Shown: positions 51,126 to 60,938, counted from the first letter of the stretch. The stretch: 64,000 nucleotides of DNA from Acidobacteriota bacterium (GCA_003225315.1 QHZD01000025.1:59818-123817), one strand, 5' to 3'. Program-made: numbers and translations. Notes: generated by a model not told the origin, from the letters alone.

Positions 51126-51190
51126 AGGTCACAAGCTGCTGCGCATAGACAAATTTCAGAAAAGATAGTCCAAAAGCCACTTATGGTACT

Positions 51191-51196
51191 TATAAT
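51191..51196 (+). promoter_or_regulatory. Minus-10 box giving a near-leaderless mRNA
   Basis: TATAAT at 51191-51196 lies seven bases before the GTG at 51203, so the predicted start of transcription coincides with the start codon. The -35 is weak. No SD precedes the GTG. Confidence 0.35.
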
Positions 51197-51202
51197 GGCC
51201 GT

Positions 51203-52681
51203 GTGGAATTCGCCGCCAAACTGCAAGCCAGCCTCCAGGAGTTTACCGCCTCCGGAATCGTGGAAGTTCGCGAGAATGGCGGCCGCATCGCGCCTTTTTC
51301 GGGAATGTCCTGGGAAGTGCGCGGTGACAGCGCGAAACCGCTGCTCCATCTCTGGTCGGAGCAGTTCAACCTGACGCGCCGCGTTATCGCAATAACTGAT
51401 CATTCCGACCAGCGGCTGGCGTTGGCCGTCGAACGGTTCGGCCGCCACAAGCCAGACCGGCTCGAATTTGTTCGCCGGGAGTTTGAACGCGGGGCGCGCC
51501 AAGTTTCACATGAGCAATTCCGCGACCGCCTTGTCCAGCTTCTTGCGGAGCAGTTTCCCGATCAGACGGTCGAATCGTTAGTGGTCGCTCCCGATCTCGA
51601 GCACTCTCTCTCTGGCAATTATGCCAGGGGAATTCTCCGCCGCGGTTCCGCGTGCGTTGCTGTGCTGGCTGTACCAGGCGGAGAGTCTTCGGACGTGGCA
51701 GACAATAGCCTCACATTTGCTCTCTTATGGATGCGGCGCGCGCGCGAATCGAATCGTCGTGGAGCTGTCACTGGTTTGCGCATCATTCTTCCGAAGAATG
51801 GCTGCGCCGCCGTTGCGCACCGTCTCGCGGCACTCGATCCAAAACTCGCCGTGGAACTCTACGAGCACGACGCAGCGCTAAATACTCTCGAAAAGATTGA
51901 CCCGCAGCGCGCGGGCAACCTGGATGCCTGGCTCGTCCCGCAGCACGAATCGGAGGCACTGCTCGCGCAAGCCCGCTCCGCGCTGGATGCTATTGTAGCG
52001 GGCGCCCCGCAAGCCGTTACTTTGCATCCTGCGGCGCAATCCCGCGAAGTGTGGCTGCGTTATCGTGGCCTGGCGTTCGCGCGCTGGGACAATGGCCGCG
52101 TCTTTTTCGGGATTAACGACGCCAGCGAGGAACTTACTCCCTCTTCGCGCCCAACGTTAAGGCGTATTCTGCACGATCTGGAAGTTCACCGCCATCCTTT
52201 GGCCAGAGACACGCGCCATTCGCTCCACCGCGCTCAGCCGGAGCGCTGGCTGGAATCCATGGTTCGCGAAGACATCACACGCGTCGATGCCATGCTCGAT
52301 CAGCGATTTGTCTATGCGCAGGTGTTTGCCAATGCCGGGGGCGAACACGGCATTCTCGACCTCCTCACCGTGACACGCTCCGGAAGGCTGGCGATTATCG
52401 AATTGAAGGCCAGCGAGCACATTCATCTGCCTCTGCAAGCCGCGGACTATTGGCTGCGCGTTCGCCGCCAGTTGCAGAGTGGGGAGATCGCTCGCTATGG
52501 TTATTTTCCAGGCGTTGCTTTGCAGCAGGCTCCGCCGCTCGTTTATCTTGTGGCGCCGGCGCTGCGATTCCATCCCGCAACGGACGATCTCTTGAACTGT
52601 CTCTCAACTGAGATGGAAATCGTGCGCGTGGGGCTTGCCGAAGGCTGGCGCCGCGGCCTTCGCGTGGTCATGCGGCAATAG
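51203..52681 (+). CDS. Hypothetical protein with a PD-(D/E)XK-like C-terminal domain
   Basis: 492 residues from a GTG at 51203. The N-terminal two-thirds have no recognised domain. Near residues 390-420 a strand-rich stretch GGEHGILDLLTVTRSGRLAIIELKASEHIHLPLQAADYW resembles the nuclease core: Asp in ILDLL, then E-x-K as IELK, a spacing of about 13, then a helix with Gln. This is the classic PD-(D/E)XK arrangement. A nucleic-acid role is therefore possible, but unproven. It is not part of a recognised restriction or repair operon. Confidence 0.65.
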   Translation: MEFAAKLQASLQEFTASGIVEVRENGGRIAPFSGMSWEVRGDSAKPLLHLWSEQFNLTRRVIAITDHSDQRLALAVERFGRHKPDRLEFVRREFERGARQVSHEQFRDRLVQLLAEQFPDQTVESLVVAPDLEHSLSGNYARGILRRGSACVAVLAVPGGESSDVADNSLTFALLWMRRARESNRRGAVTGLRIILPKNGCAAVAHRLAALDPKLAVELYEHDAALNTLEKIDPQRAGNLDAWLVPQHESEALLAQARSALDAIVAGAPQAVTLHPAAQSREVWLRYRGLAFARWDNGRVFFGINDASEELTPSSRPTLRRILHDLEVHRHPLARDTRHSLHRAQPERWLESMVREDITRVDAMLDQRFVYAQVFANAGGEHGILDLLTVTRSGRLAIIELKASEHIHLPLQAADYWLRVRRQLQSGEIARYGYFPGVALQQAPPLVYLVAPALRFHPATDDLLNCLSTEMEIVRVGLAEGWRRGLRVVMRQ

Positions 52682-52778
52682 CTCAGCGTGGTGAATCGCC
52701 CCCAGCCACATAACGGAGCTACCCACACACGATTCCTCCAGAAGTTTCCTGGGCACCGCCCCCGTCCCATTAGGTAGA

Positions 52779-53183
52779 ATGGCTTCCCTAATCGAACGGA
52801 TAAGGACTGTGGAGCCCACAATTTTTTCAGTCACCATTCGTCAGGCAGGCTCAATATCTCTGGTTGACGTATGCGGGCGCTTAACCTGCCTTGAGGTCGG
52901 CGCTTTACGCGATTCGATTTCTCGGCTGCTGAAGCAGGGCCGGAAAAACATCGTCCTGAACTTAAGCGGGCTCCAATACCTGGACAGTTCCGGGATCGGC
53001 GAGCTGGCGAAAATTTACGTTTCAGTGGTCAAAGTGAGTGGACAGCTGAAGGTGGTCGGCTTGTCGCCGAAAGTGGAAGAGATTCTCAAAATTACGCAAC
53101 TCTACCAAGTTTTCCCGGAATTCCCGAGCGAAGAGGCGGCTCTACAGAGTTTTCCGGAATCCAGCCTCAATGAAACCATGTAA
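52779..53183 (+). CDS. STAS-domain anti-sigma-factor antagonist
   Basis: 134 residues. The SpoIIAA-like motif NLSGLQYLDSSGIGELAKI carries the phosphorylatable Ser region (DSSG). Upstream strands LVDVCGRLTCLEVGALRDSI and the C-terminal helix fit STAS. It probably partners with an anti-sigma kinase encoded elsewhere. No kinase is adjacent. Confidence 0.88.
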   Translation: MASLIERIRTVEPTIFSVTIRQAGSISLVDVCGRLTCLEVGALRDSISRLLKQGRKNIVLNLSGLQYLDSSGIGELAKIYVSVVKVSGQLKVVGLSPKVEEILKITQLYQVFPEFPSEEAALQSFPESSLNETM

Positions 53184-53351
53184 GTAAACTAACATTTTTT
53201 GGCCTAAAAGGAGAGAAGCGGTAGGGCCATAGCCCTAACCGCCTCCCGGGGTGTGTCCTCGAAGTGGTATTGATATGTTAGATGGCTGCCAGCGAAAAAG
53301 GTTTCCTTTGTCAAAAACTTTTTTCAAGCAATCGATTTACTAGCGTAAATG

Positions 53352-53999
53352 TCAGTAAAACAAATACTTACGCCACCGTTCGTCACGGTGCCCGATCAGC
53401 CTCATGAGCTGCCTGGAAGTATGCAATGTAAACGGACGAGGTTTTCGCGCTAATTTTAGCCCCGCTTCTTCCGGAGTCCGATCACCTTTGCTGTTATTGC
53501 AACGGTAACAGCAGGCCACCAGGTTTTCCCAACTGGATCGGCCCCCGCGCGACCGCGGCACAACGTGGTCGAGCGTCAATTCAGAACTCGGAAATACCCG
53601 TACGCAGAACTGGCAGGTGTTGCGGTCCCGTAGCAAGATATTCTTCCGCGAAAGCGCCCGGCTCTGCTGCGGAATATGCCGGTAGGCCAGCAAGCGGATC
53701 ACGGACGGTACTTTATGCGCATGCGCCGCGGAATGCACCTCAGCGTTGTGCATTTCTTCCGCCTGCGCCACACCCTTCAGCATCAACACCATCGCCCGCC
53801 GCACGGCCGTCACGTTGATCGGTTCGTATGTGGCGTTCAGTACCAGCACCGGCTCCTGCATCAGGGATGCCCGACGCGTTGAAATCAGGTTGTGGGATCT
53901 ACTGCCTGCGGGATCCTCGGAGCCGGGCATAAGCTCGCCCGCCACTTCGGGGGTATAGCGCCCCCGGGAATCGACCGACATGTGCCGGTTTGCGCCCAT
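53352..53999 (-). CDS. HNH endonuclease family protein
   Basis: 215 residues from ATG 53999 (AGGAAGG five bases upstream); ATG 53861 gives the more usual 169-residue form ([17 protein letters not shown]). The nuclease core is complete: [52 protein letters not shown], with zinc Cys pairs and the H-N-H residues. The 46-residue N-terminal extension is disordered-looking. It lies 15 nt after comF on the same strand, so they are likely one operon with the dksA-like gene. Confidence 0.88.
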   Translation of the reverse strand: MGANRHMSVDSRGRYTPEVAGELMPGSEDPAGSRSHNLISTRRASLMQEPVLVLNATYEPINVTAVRRAMVLMLKGVAQAEEMHNAEVHSAAHAHKVPSVIRLLAYRHIPQQSRALSRKNILLRDRNTCQFCVRVFPSSELTLDHVVPRSRGGRSSWENLVACCYRCNNSKGDRTPEEAGLKLARKPRPFTLHTSRQLMRLIGHRDERWRKYLFY

Positions 54000-54014
54000 C
54001 GCGCCTTCCTCGGG

Positions 54015-54845
54015 TTATCTTATCATTACTCTGGTGTCCGGCAGGGGGTTTCTGAGGGCCCGCGCTACGGTAAGCCCAACCACGGACTTGGCTCCCGCCT
54101 CTCGCAGCGCTCGTGCACAGGCATCCAGCGTCGCTCCAGTTGTCAATACATCATCTACCAGCAAGACGCGTAGGTTGTCAACCTGGCTTCCTGGACGTGT
54201 GGCAAAAGCGCCACGGACGGACTCCCAGCGCTCTTCCAAACTCAGCACTTGTTTGTCTGGCCGTGCCCGCGTGCGCACCAGCAGCACGGCTTTGTGCGGC
54301 AATCGCAGTCTTTTTGCCAGCGGTTTTGAGAGGAGCGCTGCCTGGTTATAGCCCCTCTCTCGCTCCCGCTCTCGATGTAAAGGTACTGGAACCACCACGT
54401 CTGCTGCCAGGCGATTCGCTTCACTGTTCACTACTTCAGCCAGCCGGTCGGCAAACCACGCTCCGAGCGGCTCGATCTGCTCGAACTTCAGCAGCAAAAT
54501 TGCTCGCACAATGGCATTTTCATACAGTGCAAAGCTGCGCGCTCTGTCAAAAGCGTACGTCCTGTCCTGACAAGCGGGACAGAACAACGGCTGCGCTGGC
54601 TCTTGCTTCCAGCCCGGCAGAGGCCGCCCACAGATCTCGCATAATGTGCCCGCCACAGGTCCAAACGACGACAGGCATTCCTCGCAAAGCGGAATTCGGC
54701 TGGCGCTCGTCAACAGGTTGTCGCAGATGCGGCACCCAGAAGGAAAAAATACGCTGACGAGAGCGTCGCTAGCCTGCGCGAACCACGCGCGCACACGTTG
54801 CTGTTTTGCTGCCGATGCGTCACTGGATGAGCTCGCGCGCGCCAT
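54015..54845 (-). CDS. comF: ComF-family phosphoribosyltransferase
   Basis: 276 residues. N-terminal zinc finger CRICDNLL...CEECL...CEICGRPL and LFCPACQ, then the phosphoribosyltransferase domain with the PRPP loop VLLVDDVLTTGATLDACARAL. ComF proteins are needed for DNA uptake (competence). No other com gene is nearby. Middle gene of a dksA-comF-HNH group. Confidence 0.92.
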   Translation of the reverse strand: MARASSSSDASAAKQQRVRAWFAQASDALVSVFFPSGCRICDNLLTSASRIPLCEECLSSFGPVAGTLCEICGRPLPGWKQEPAQPLFCPACQDRTYAFDRARSFALYENAIVRAILLLKFEQIEPLGAWFADRLAEVVNSEANRLAADVVVPVPLHRERERERGYNQAALLSKPLAKRLRLPHKAVLLVRTRARPDKQVLSLEERWESVRGAFATRPGSQVDNLRVLLVDDVLTTGATLDACARALREAGAKSVVGLTVARALRNPLPDTRVMIR

Positions 54846-54975
54846 GCCGGCAAGAATCTACTCTTCTTCACACTTTAATTAAAGAGGAAAAGTACCCTTG
54901 GGTAACGCGTGTTTCTGAAGCGCTTCCGGGAAGGAGGGTTATTCAAAGCCGTGGTTACAAACTCTCGTTGCTCAT

Positions 54976-55365
54976 TTATTGCAACAGTCCCTGCTCCATC
55001 TTTTCCTGGCAGGCGATACAATGCTTCGCCCAAGGCACCGCTTCCAGCCGCTTCTGCTGTAGCTCTTCCTGGCAATTCGCGCATACGCCGTATTCGTCGG
55101 TCTGGATGCGTTTCAGCGCCGCGTCAATCATGTTCAGGATCGCCCGGTCCGTGTTGGTCATCCCAAACAGAAACTCCTTTGTATAGGAATTCGCGGCCTT
55201 GTCCGCCAAGTCCACCGTCGGATCTTCGTCCGCGGTGCGGCCCTCTTCCTGTGTGCGCGCGATGGTCTTCGTCAACTCTTCCCGCCGCGCCAGCAGTTTC
55301 TTCTTGTAATATTCCAGTCTTTTCTTGTCCATGCCCGCTTTGACCTTGTCTGTGCCCTTATTCAT
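54976..55365 (-). CDS. DksA/TraR-family zinc-finger protein
   Basis: 129 residues. Coiled-coil arms with DLADKAANS, which keeps the D-x-x-D-x-A acidic tip of true DksA, then C-x2-C-x17-C-x2-C (CANC...CIAC). DksA binds RNA polymerase and mediates ppGpp control, including of rRNA promoters. The upstream promoter is at 55457-55485. Confidence 0.9.
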   Translation of the reverse strand: MNKGTDKVKAGMDKKRLEYYKKKLLARREELTKTIARTQEEGRTADEDPTVDLADKAANSYTKEFLFGMTNTDRAILNMIDAALKRIQTDEYGVCANCQEELQQKRLEAVPWAKHCIACQEKMEQGLLQ

Positions 55366-55790
55366 GCTTTCCGCCTATGAGTGCGTGCCCCGTTTCACGC
55401 TCATTACACATCGATCTGTGCTCTACGAGCTTGTCGGGGCCATCTAAAAACTCCGTAGTGTAGGCCGAGTTGTGAATAGTGTCAAGCGGTGGCGCTTGAT
55501 TGGGTATCGAAGCAATACGAACTCAAGCGTCTCTTCAATTCCTGCGGCGCGGATTCAAGTAAATTATTGCATTTAAGGTTCAAGTCTTTTGCTCTTTGGC
55601 CTTAAGGAATTTTTTCCGCCAAATTATCAATTTCACCCGATTGTTCAGCGGCCACGGCTGACCTAAGATTTTCGGCGACGCGCAGGAAGCGCACTTCATT
55701 GTCCCGAAGTGAGCCAGTCATCTTACGGTTTCTGGTTACACCTGCTCGCCCTCAGGTATGCGTGTCAGCTACCAATTCAAGGAGGATTGC
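55366..55790. other. Intergenic region upstream of dksA-like and anchor protein genes
   Basis: About 425 nt. It holds the DksA-gene promoter and no credible gene. Confidence 0.5.
55457..55485 (-). promoter_or_regulatory. Promoter of the DksA-like gene
   Basis: On the minus strand TTGACA (55485-55480), a 17-nt spacer and TACACT (55462-55457). Start near 55450 gives an ~85-nt leader. Confidence 0.55.
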
Positions 55791-56426
55791 ATGCATCCAT
55801 CAATATCACTCAGGCGCCGTTCCATCGCAATTGCTCTCGCGGCGGCACTGCTGACCTGGCCCGCGGCTGGCTATGCACAGCTTGGCGGGATACTACCGCC
55901 CCCGCCAACCACTACGACGGGAGGGGTTGTAGGGAACGCAAGCGCGGTCCAGGCGACCGTCCTTGGCATGACCACCGTACTGAGCGGTACCGGACCTATC
56001 GGGAACAATGACGCCCTCGATGCTTCCGTGCTTACAGGTGGCGTTCCTTCGACGCTCACTGCAGAAACGCTGAGTGCAACCGCGATCAGTTATGCCGATG
56101 AGGTGGACTCAGCAGCTTCACTGGGAAACCTGAGTATGACTGTAGCCGGGACCGGCATTACGGCCGATTTCGTAATGGCGCAAGCATCACAGGTAGCGGG
56201 CGCTCCAGGGAGTGGAAGTTCAACCCTCACCAATCTTTCGATTAATGGAATTCCTGTCGCCGTCACCGGAGCCCCAAACCAGGCGATCCCCGTTCCCGGC
56301 GGCCAGGTGATTATCAACGAGCAGACGATTTCATCCACAGGGACGGCCGTAGTGAACGCCCTGCACGTTGTTGTTACCGGAGTTGCCGACGTGGTGATCG
56401 CGTCCGCGACCGCAGGTATCTCTTAG
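55791..56426 (+). CDS. Choice-of-anchor P family secreted protein
   Basis: 211 residues from ATG 55791 (AGGAGG upstream; frame to 55758 rejected). Signal peptide IAIALAAALLTWPAAGYAQ. Features of the choice-of-anchor P domain: AETLSATAISYADEVDSAASLGNLSMTVAGTGI, VTGAPNQAIPVPGGQVIINEQ and NALHVVVTGVADVVIASATAGI at the end. Extracellular beta-rich protein. Immediately followed by a post-COAP-1 protein. Confidence 0.8.
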   Translation: MHPSISLRRRSIAIALAAALLTWPAAGYAQLGGILPPPPTTTTGGVVGNASAVQATVLGMTTVLSGTGPIGNNDALDASVLTGGVPSTLTAETLSATAISYADEVDSAASLGNLSMTVAGTGITADFVMAQASQVAGAPGSGSSTLTNLSINGIPVAVTGAPNQAIPVPGGQVIINEQTISSTGTAVVNALHVVVTGVADVVIASATAGIS

Positions 56427-56466
56427 CCTCACGACAAGTGAGCCAGATGCGAGAGGAGAAGCACAA

Positions 56467-57114
56467 ATGAACGAAAGAGCAAAAAGAATCTGTAGATTGG
56501 CATCCGGACTCGTCGTAGCGGCGCTCGTCGTGACTAGCGCGATGCTGGTGGTTGGGACTGCGACAGCACCTTCAGTAAAGGCCTGGGAAACACTGCCGCC
56601 TTGCGACTTCCTGACCGGTGGCGGGTGGATCGTTTACAACGGTAATAAAGCGAACTTTGGCGTCGGAGGCGGGTGCAAGCACGGTTCGCCGACTTGGGGC
56701 CACCTTGAGTACATTGACCATGGCACTGGCTTGAACGTTCACTGGACCAGTATCACGGAATATCAGTTTCTCGATGATGGTAGCAACGGTACGGACCCGA
56801 AGACGGGCCAGCCCATCGGTACCAGGAAAATCTGTGGCACTGCCAGGACAAACCAGTTCGGTGACGTCAATTTTGCCGTTCGCGCCAGAGACGCGGGCGA
56901 ACCAGGTGTTAACGACCAGTTCGACATCCGGTTGACGGATTCGACCGGCACAATCGTCTGGTACAGCACGGCCAATGAATGCACTTGGCACTATTTGGGC
57001 TCGTATGCTCCATGTGCGCCTGGAAACGGCGGGGGCGGAAACATCCAACTCCACAAGCCCAATCCGTCAACCACTGGCAGCTTCGGGGGTTCGTGCCCAG
57101 CGTTTCCTGACTAG
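56467..57114 (+). CDS. Post-COAP-1 domain-like secreted protein
   Basis: 215 residues. Signal/anchor helix LVVAALVVTSAMLVVGTATA, then CDFLTGGGWIVYNGNKANFGVGGGCKHGSPTWGHLEYIDHG, the signature of post-COAP-1 domains, and LNVHWTSITEYQF. Several Cys suggest disulfides. A Pro/Gly-rich tail follows. Spacing of 40 nt from the anchor protein gene suggests one operon. Confidence 0.75.
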   Translation: MNERAKRICRLASGLVVAALVVTSAMLVVGTATAPSVKAWETLPPCDFLTGGGWIVYNGNKANFGVGGGCKHGSPTWGHLEYIDHGTGLNVHWTSITEYQFLDDGSNGTDPKTGQPIGTRKICGTARTNQFGDVNFAVRARDAGEPGVNDQFDIRLTDSTGTIVWYSTANECTWHYLGSYAPCAPGNGGGGNIQLHKPNPSTTGSFGGSCPAFPD

Positions 57115-57216
57115 GCAATGTCGTGACTGCAGCCAGGGCTCCTGGACGTAGACACTAGCGCAACTGCACTAGTGGCGCTCAGGAGCCGACGCGGCAGTTG
57201 TCTTCGCGTTGGACTG

Positions 57217-59004
57217 CTAAGGAACAATAGGCAATACCAGCGCAGATGGATGCGTCTTGTCGTGATAAATCACGTTCGTCGCTTTGACCATGCGCGTCGC
57301 GCGCGACTGCTCTTCCCCAGTGTTCACGTTGCGGTCGAAGCGTGGGAAATTGCTGCTGGAGACCTCCAGCCGCAGCTTGTGCCCTGCGAGAAACACATTG
57401 CTCGTCGCCCACAAATCCACGATGATGTGATAAGTCTCGCCCGGATTCGCCAGTTCAGGCTTCTCCTGCGAATTCCGGTAGCGCAGCCGAAGGATCCCGC
57501 TCGTCAGGCTCTGCGCAAACCCATTCGGCCAAACATCTACGAGCATTCCCGTGAAGTCCGTGTCCACGGCTGAACTGCTCACGAATAAGTCCAGCGAAAC
57601 CGGCCCGGTCACTTCAATGTCCTTCGCAAACGCCGGCGTGGAGTACACCAGCACGTCGCTGCGGGCCTCCGCTGGCCTCTGGTCTTCCGGCCCAATTCCT
57701 GTAGGCAGTGCGCCGCAGCACAGCGGCCCGCCTATCGTTGGCACAGCGTCACTCGGGTCGTAAACGTATTGGTCCGGCTTCTCCTCCGCGGGAGCCGTCG
57801 TACTCAAGGTGCCGCTGCCAGCGACTCCGTTCGCCGCACCGGCTGAATGCAGGTAATACTTAATGCTTTTCGCCCGCGCCAGCGGCCAATCGTCTTCCTC
57901 GCGCCACTCGTTTTTCCCCATCACGAAAATCTTCACCGGCTTTTCCTTGTCCACTCCGTTCGTCTCGCCTTTTAAGAGCCAGTCGTACCAACGCAGCGTC
58001 AGCTCATCGCCATCGATTGGCAATTTTTCCCCAAAGTCTACAGCGCCGACTTTTCTACTGCCCCAACCTCCAGCATGGCCTCCTACGTACACAAGCAGCC
58101 GCTGCCCGCGCTGTGCTGCTTCCGCGCCTGCCTCTGTCTTCAGTCGCGCATAATTTTTCAGCGTGCCACCCAGAAAAATGTCGTACCACGCCCCCATGTT
58201 GTACACCGGCACCTGGATTTGCGCGTAGTGGTCCTCGATGGAAATTTGCTTCCAGTACTCATCGAAATTCGGATGCGCCAGCCAATCCGTGAAATAGGGC
58301 GCCAAACCCTCCGCTTCCGGCGCTTCCAGCACAGGGTATGCGCGCAAGGGCAATATCTTCGTCCATCCAAGCGCGTTACCGCTGGATTCCACCCGCCGCC
58401 GCATCGTGTTCGTCGACAGGCCGGTCGCCCACGATTCGTTGAACCACTCCTCGAATGCCCCGCCCTGATAAGCCCAGCCGTCATGATAGTTCGACGCCGT
58501 CACGTTGGGGCAAATTCCCGCCAGGTGTGGCGGTTTCGCGATTGCCGCCAGGAATTGCGTCGCCCCTACGTACGACCCGCCAAACATCCCCACCTTCCCA
58601 TTCGAGTACGGCAGCGCCGCCGCCCATTCCACTGTGTCATACCCATCCCGCGATTCGTTCTTGAACGTGTACCAGTCCCCCTCCGACGTGAATCGCCCGC
58701 GCACATCCTGAGCAATCGCGACGTATCCGCGCGCGGCCGCTTTCAATCCAAAATTCGTCTCGCCCGTCTTGTCATACGGCGTGCGCACCAGCAACACGGG
58801 GAACTTTCCGTCCGCTTTCGGTCGGTAAATGTCCGCGCGAAGTGTTATCCCGTCGCGCATCTTCGCCGCTACGTTGCGCTCTACAATGACTTCGTGATTC
58901 TCCGCCGCCATCACCGCTGGCGTCACCAACACCAGTGTCAGCACGATCGCCGCAAAAAAAAGAACCGCCCGTTTTGCTAGCAGCAACCCATGTTGTTTTT
59001 GCAT
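57217..59004 (-). CDS. CocE/NonD-family secreted hydrolase
   Basis: 595 residues. Signal peptide LLAKRAVLFFAAIVLTLVLVTPAVMA. Domain 1: alpha/beta hydrolase with RTPYDKTGE, DVRGRFTSEGDW and nucleophile elbow FGGSYVGATQ; domain 2 helical; C-terminal jelly-roll (VTGPVSLDLFVSSSAVDTDFTGMLVDVW, GHKLRLEVSSSNFPRFDRN). This is the X-Pro dipeptidyl-peptidase/CocE class of Ser hydrolases. It acts on esters or peptides in the periplasm; substrate unknown. Confidence 0.92.
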   Translation of the reverse strand: MQKQHGLLLAKRAVLFFAAIVLTLVLVTPAVMAAENHEVIVERNVAAKMRDGITLRADIYRPKADGKFPVLLVRTPYDKTGETNFGLKAAARGYVAIAQDVRGRFTSEGDWYTFKNESRDGYDTVEWAAALPYSNGKVGMFGGSYVGATQFLAAIAKPPHLAGICPNVTASNYHDGWAYQGGAFEEWFNESWATGLSTNTMRRRVESSGNALGWTKILPLRAYPVLEAPEAEGLAPYFTDWLAHPNFDEYWKQISIEDHYAQIQVPVYNMGAWYDIFLGGTLKNYARLKTEAGAEAAQRGQRLLVYVGGHAGGWGSRKVGAVDFGEKLPIDGDELTLRWYDWLLKGETNGVDKEKPVKIFVMGKNEWREEDDWPLARAKSIKYYLHSAGAANGVAGSGTLSTTAPAEEKPDQYVYDPSDAVPTIGGPLCCGALPTGIGPEDQRPAEARSDVLVYSTPAFAKDIEVTGPVSLDLFVSSSAVDTDFTGMLVDVWPNGFAQSLTSGILRLRYRNSQEKPELANPGETYHIIVDLWATSNVFLAGHKLRLEVSSSNFPRFDRNVNTGEEQSRATRMVKATNVIYHDKTHPSALVLPIVP

Positions 59005-59418
59005 TTCAACACCCCCCCGAGGGTTACACGGCGAATCCTGAGTGGTGGAGCCTAGGCCGAGTCCTCGCCAGTGTCAAGGCTACCCGGTCTTGGGCGCAGC
59101 GTTGTCTCTATACCAACTTCAGTGCCAAAAGCTCCGAAATACGAACGTGCTTTATCCGCAGTGAATCCTAAATTTAGCGATGTTACTTACGGAATCTAAC
59201 GTAAGTAAGAAGTGTGCCAGTCCGAACTAGAACTTGATGTCTCACTAAGAATCATTCCAGAAACGTTTGAGGTGGCTTTGCTCCGCGAACTTCGTCCTTC
59301 CTTTTAGTCCCGGATTAAGGTTCCACCGTTCTTGGGGCTGCTTCCGGTTGACGGCCATCAGGAAGCGCGCCGCCGAGAACGGTCTGTGGTGAGTTGCAGG
59401 TCTGGGCAGGAGAAAGGG
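59005..59418. other. Divergent intergenic region with a large inverted repeat
   Basis: About 415 nt between divergent genes (CocE leftward, HEXXH protein rightward). The only structured element seen is the palindrome at 59183-59208. Confidence 0.5.
59183..59208. promoter_or_regulatory. Nine-base-pair inverted repeat, operator-like
   Basis: TTACTTACG (59183-59191) and CGTAAGTAA (59200-59208), perfect, with an 8-nt spacer. No T-tract, so a terminator is unlikely. It sits in a divergent promoter region. Confidence 0.45.
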
Positions 59419-60336
59419 ATGTACTCCGTTCCTCGGGGCATTCTGGCCGTCGCAGTTGTTCTCATTTCGAACTTTTCCGGAACAGAAGCATTTCCGCAGG
59501 CTATCAACTTCATCCGCCATGCCGCTGATCCACTGCCGCTTGCTAAGAGCGATCTTGGACGTGCGTATTGCACGGACCGCTCGGCCAGCGAAGTTCACGC
59601 CCTTCGCGCCCCTACCACAGCTGGCGGTGAAGCAGACTCACCGTGCGACACGCCGCCAGTGAGTGTGCCGCGGGTAAACCCGTGCAATCCGACAAGCTTG
59701 GCGCCAATCGGCTGTGCCGTGACCAGAGATGTGGTGCAAGAGAGTCTGACAGCCATGGGAAAGCCAGGCCAGAAAATCACGCGCGCGCGCGAAAGAGTTT
59801 TGGAGATTCTGCAAAGCGGAAATGCATGTTCGGCATGGTTCCGCGAAAAAGATCCAAATTCGGCCAGCACCTTCCGAACGCTCAACTATGCCGTAGATCA
59901 CCAGGGAGAGGTGGTCGTCCACGTTTTAAGAGATACCGGGCCACAATACACCTATCGCGATCCGTATGTGGCTAAGGTTGGCCAGGACACCGGGGCATTC
60001 GCAACGATCACATTAAATGGCGGCGGTGCCTTCTTCCATGTCCAGGCGACGACTCTGGTGGGTTTCAAGGAAGGTGGTTTGAGCACATTAGGCGGACCGC
60101 GACTGATTAACGTAGGCCCATACGCGGGCGACACCGTGGCCGCTCAAACTCTCGTTTTGTTGCACGAGTTCGGCCATGTACTAAACCTGTTACCGGTAGA
60201 CTTCGATAACGAAAACGGGAAGTCGATGCAGAATACGGCTGAAGTCCTCCGCTTCTGCCGCGCGGAAGTCGAATCGAAGGTCAGGCGAAGCACATTTTCA
60301 GCCACGCTGAGGGGACAGGGAACTAGTCTCGATTAG
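59419..60336 (+). CDS. Secreted HEXXH protein, probable metalloprotease-like
   Basis: 305 residues from ATG 59419 (AGGAG upstream). Signal peptide GILAVAVVLISNFSGTEA. Late motif LVLLHEFGHVLNLLP is the zinc HEXXH of metalloproteases. The middle has Cys-rich SPCDTPPVSVPRVNPCNPTSLAPIGC. A third ligand is not clear. No family recognised with confidence. Confidence 0.6.
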   Translation: MYSVPRGILAVAVVLISNFSGTEAFPQAINFIRHAADPLPLAKSDLGRAYCTDRSASEVHALRAPTTAGGEADSPCDTPPVSVPRVNPCNPTSLAPIGCAVTRDVVQESLTAMGKPGQKITRARERVLEILQSGNACSAWFREKDPNSASTFRTLNYAVDHQGEVVVHVLRDTGPQYTYRDPYVAKVGQDTGAFATITLNGGGAFFHVQATTLVGFKEGGLSTLGGPRLINVGPYAGDTVAAQTLVLLHEFGHVLNLLPVDFDNENGKSMQNTAEVLRFCRAEVESKVRRSTFSATLRGQGTSLD

Positions 60337-60559
60337 ACTAGATCCTGGGCATGAAACGAATGGAAGAGTGCCGACACTACTTGCATAGCCAAGCCCAATC
60401 GGAACAGGCGGCCGCACTCAATGACATTGTGCCACGCGGCTGTTTGTTCCCATTCGCTGGTTGTTGACAGGTGGGGGCACTCTTGGGAGAGTTGTGCTCC
60501 CCGCCCGTCAATGACCCGTGCATCGAGTTCTCAATCCCTTGCTTGGACTCCTGTCGGAC

Positions 60560-60850
60560 CTACTCAGACCGGCGACGGCCCACGAAGTAAGCAAGCAGCG
60601 AGAAAATTGCGAAGTAGAAAACACCGTTCGCAACGATGGCGATGCGGAGGAACCAGCCAAACGTCCATGCGAAAGATTTGCCAGACTCTGGAGTAACAAA
60701 TTCTGCCAGCTTCAGCCCAGGAGAAAAAAGAGCGATAACTGGTGCGATCACTTGTGGCTCAAGGGGCACAGCAATGGCCAGTGCGAGAAACCCTGCAATC
60801 AATCCAAGCACGGCGAACAAAACGTAACGGAACGGCCTGTGCTGTGTCAT
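60560..60850 (-). CDS. Small membrane protein, 96 aa
   Basis: From ATG 60850. Two or three TM helices (YVLFAVLGLIAGFLALAIAVP, FGWFLRIAIVANGVFYFAIFSLLAYF). The tail VGRRRSE is basic. No family recognised. Divergent from the amidohydrolase. Confidence 0.55.
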   Translation of the reverse strand: MTQHRPFRYVLFAVLGLIAGFLALAIAVPLEPQVIAPVIALFSPGLKLAEFVTPESGKSFAWTFGWFLRIAIVANGVFYFAIFSLLAYFVGRRRSE

Positions 60851-60938
60851 TGCCGTTGATTTTAGCAGAGGATTCCACGGCGCTGTTCTCCTTTCCTGTG
60901 CGAAGATAATCCGGAAGTTCAAGCAGGCAAGGGGCACT

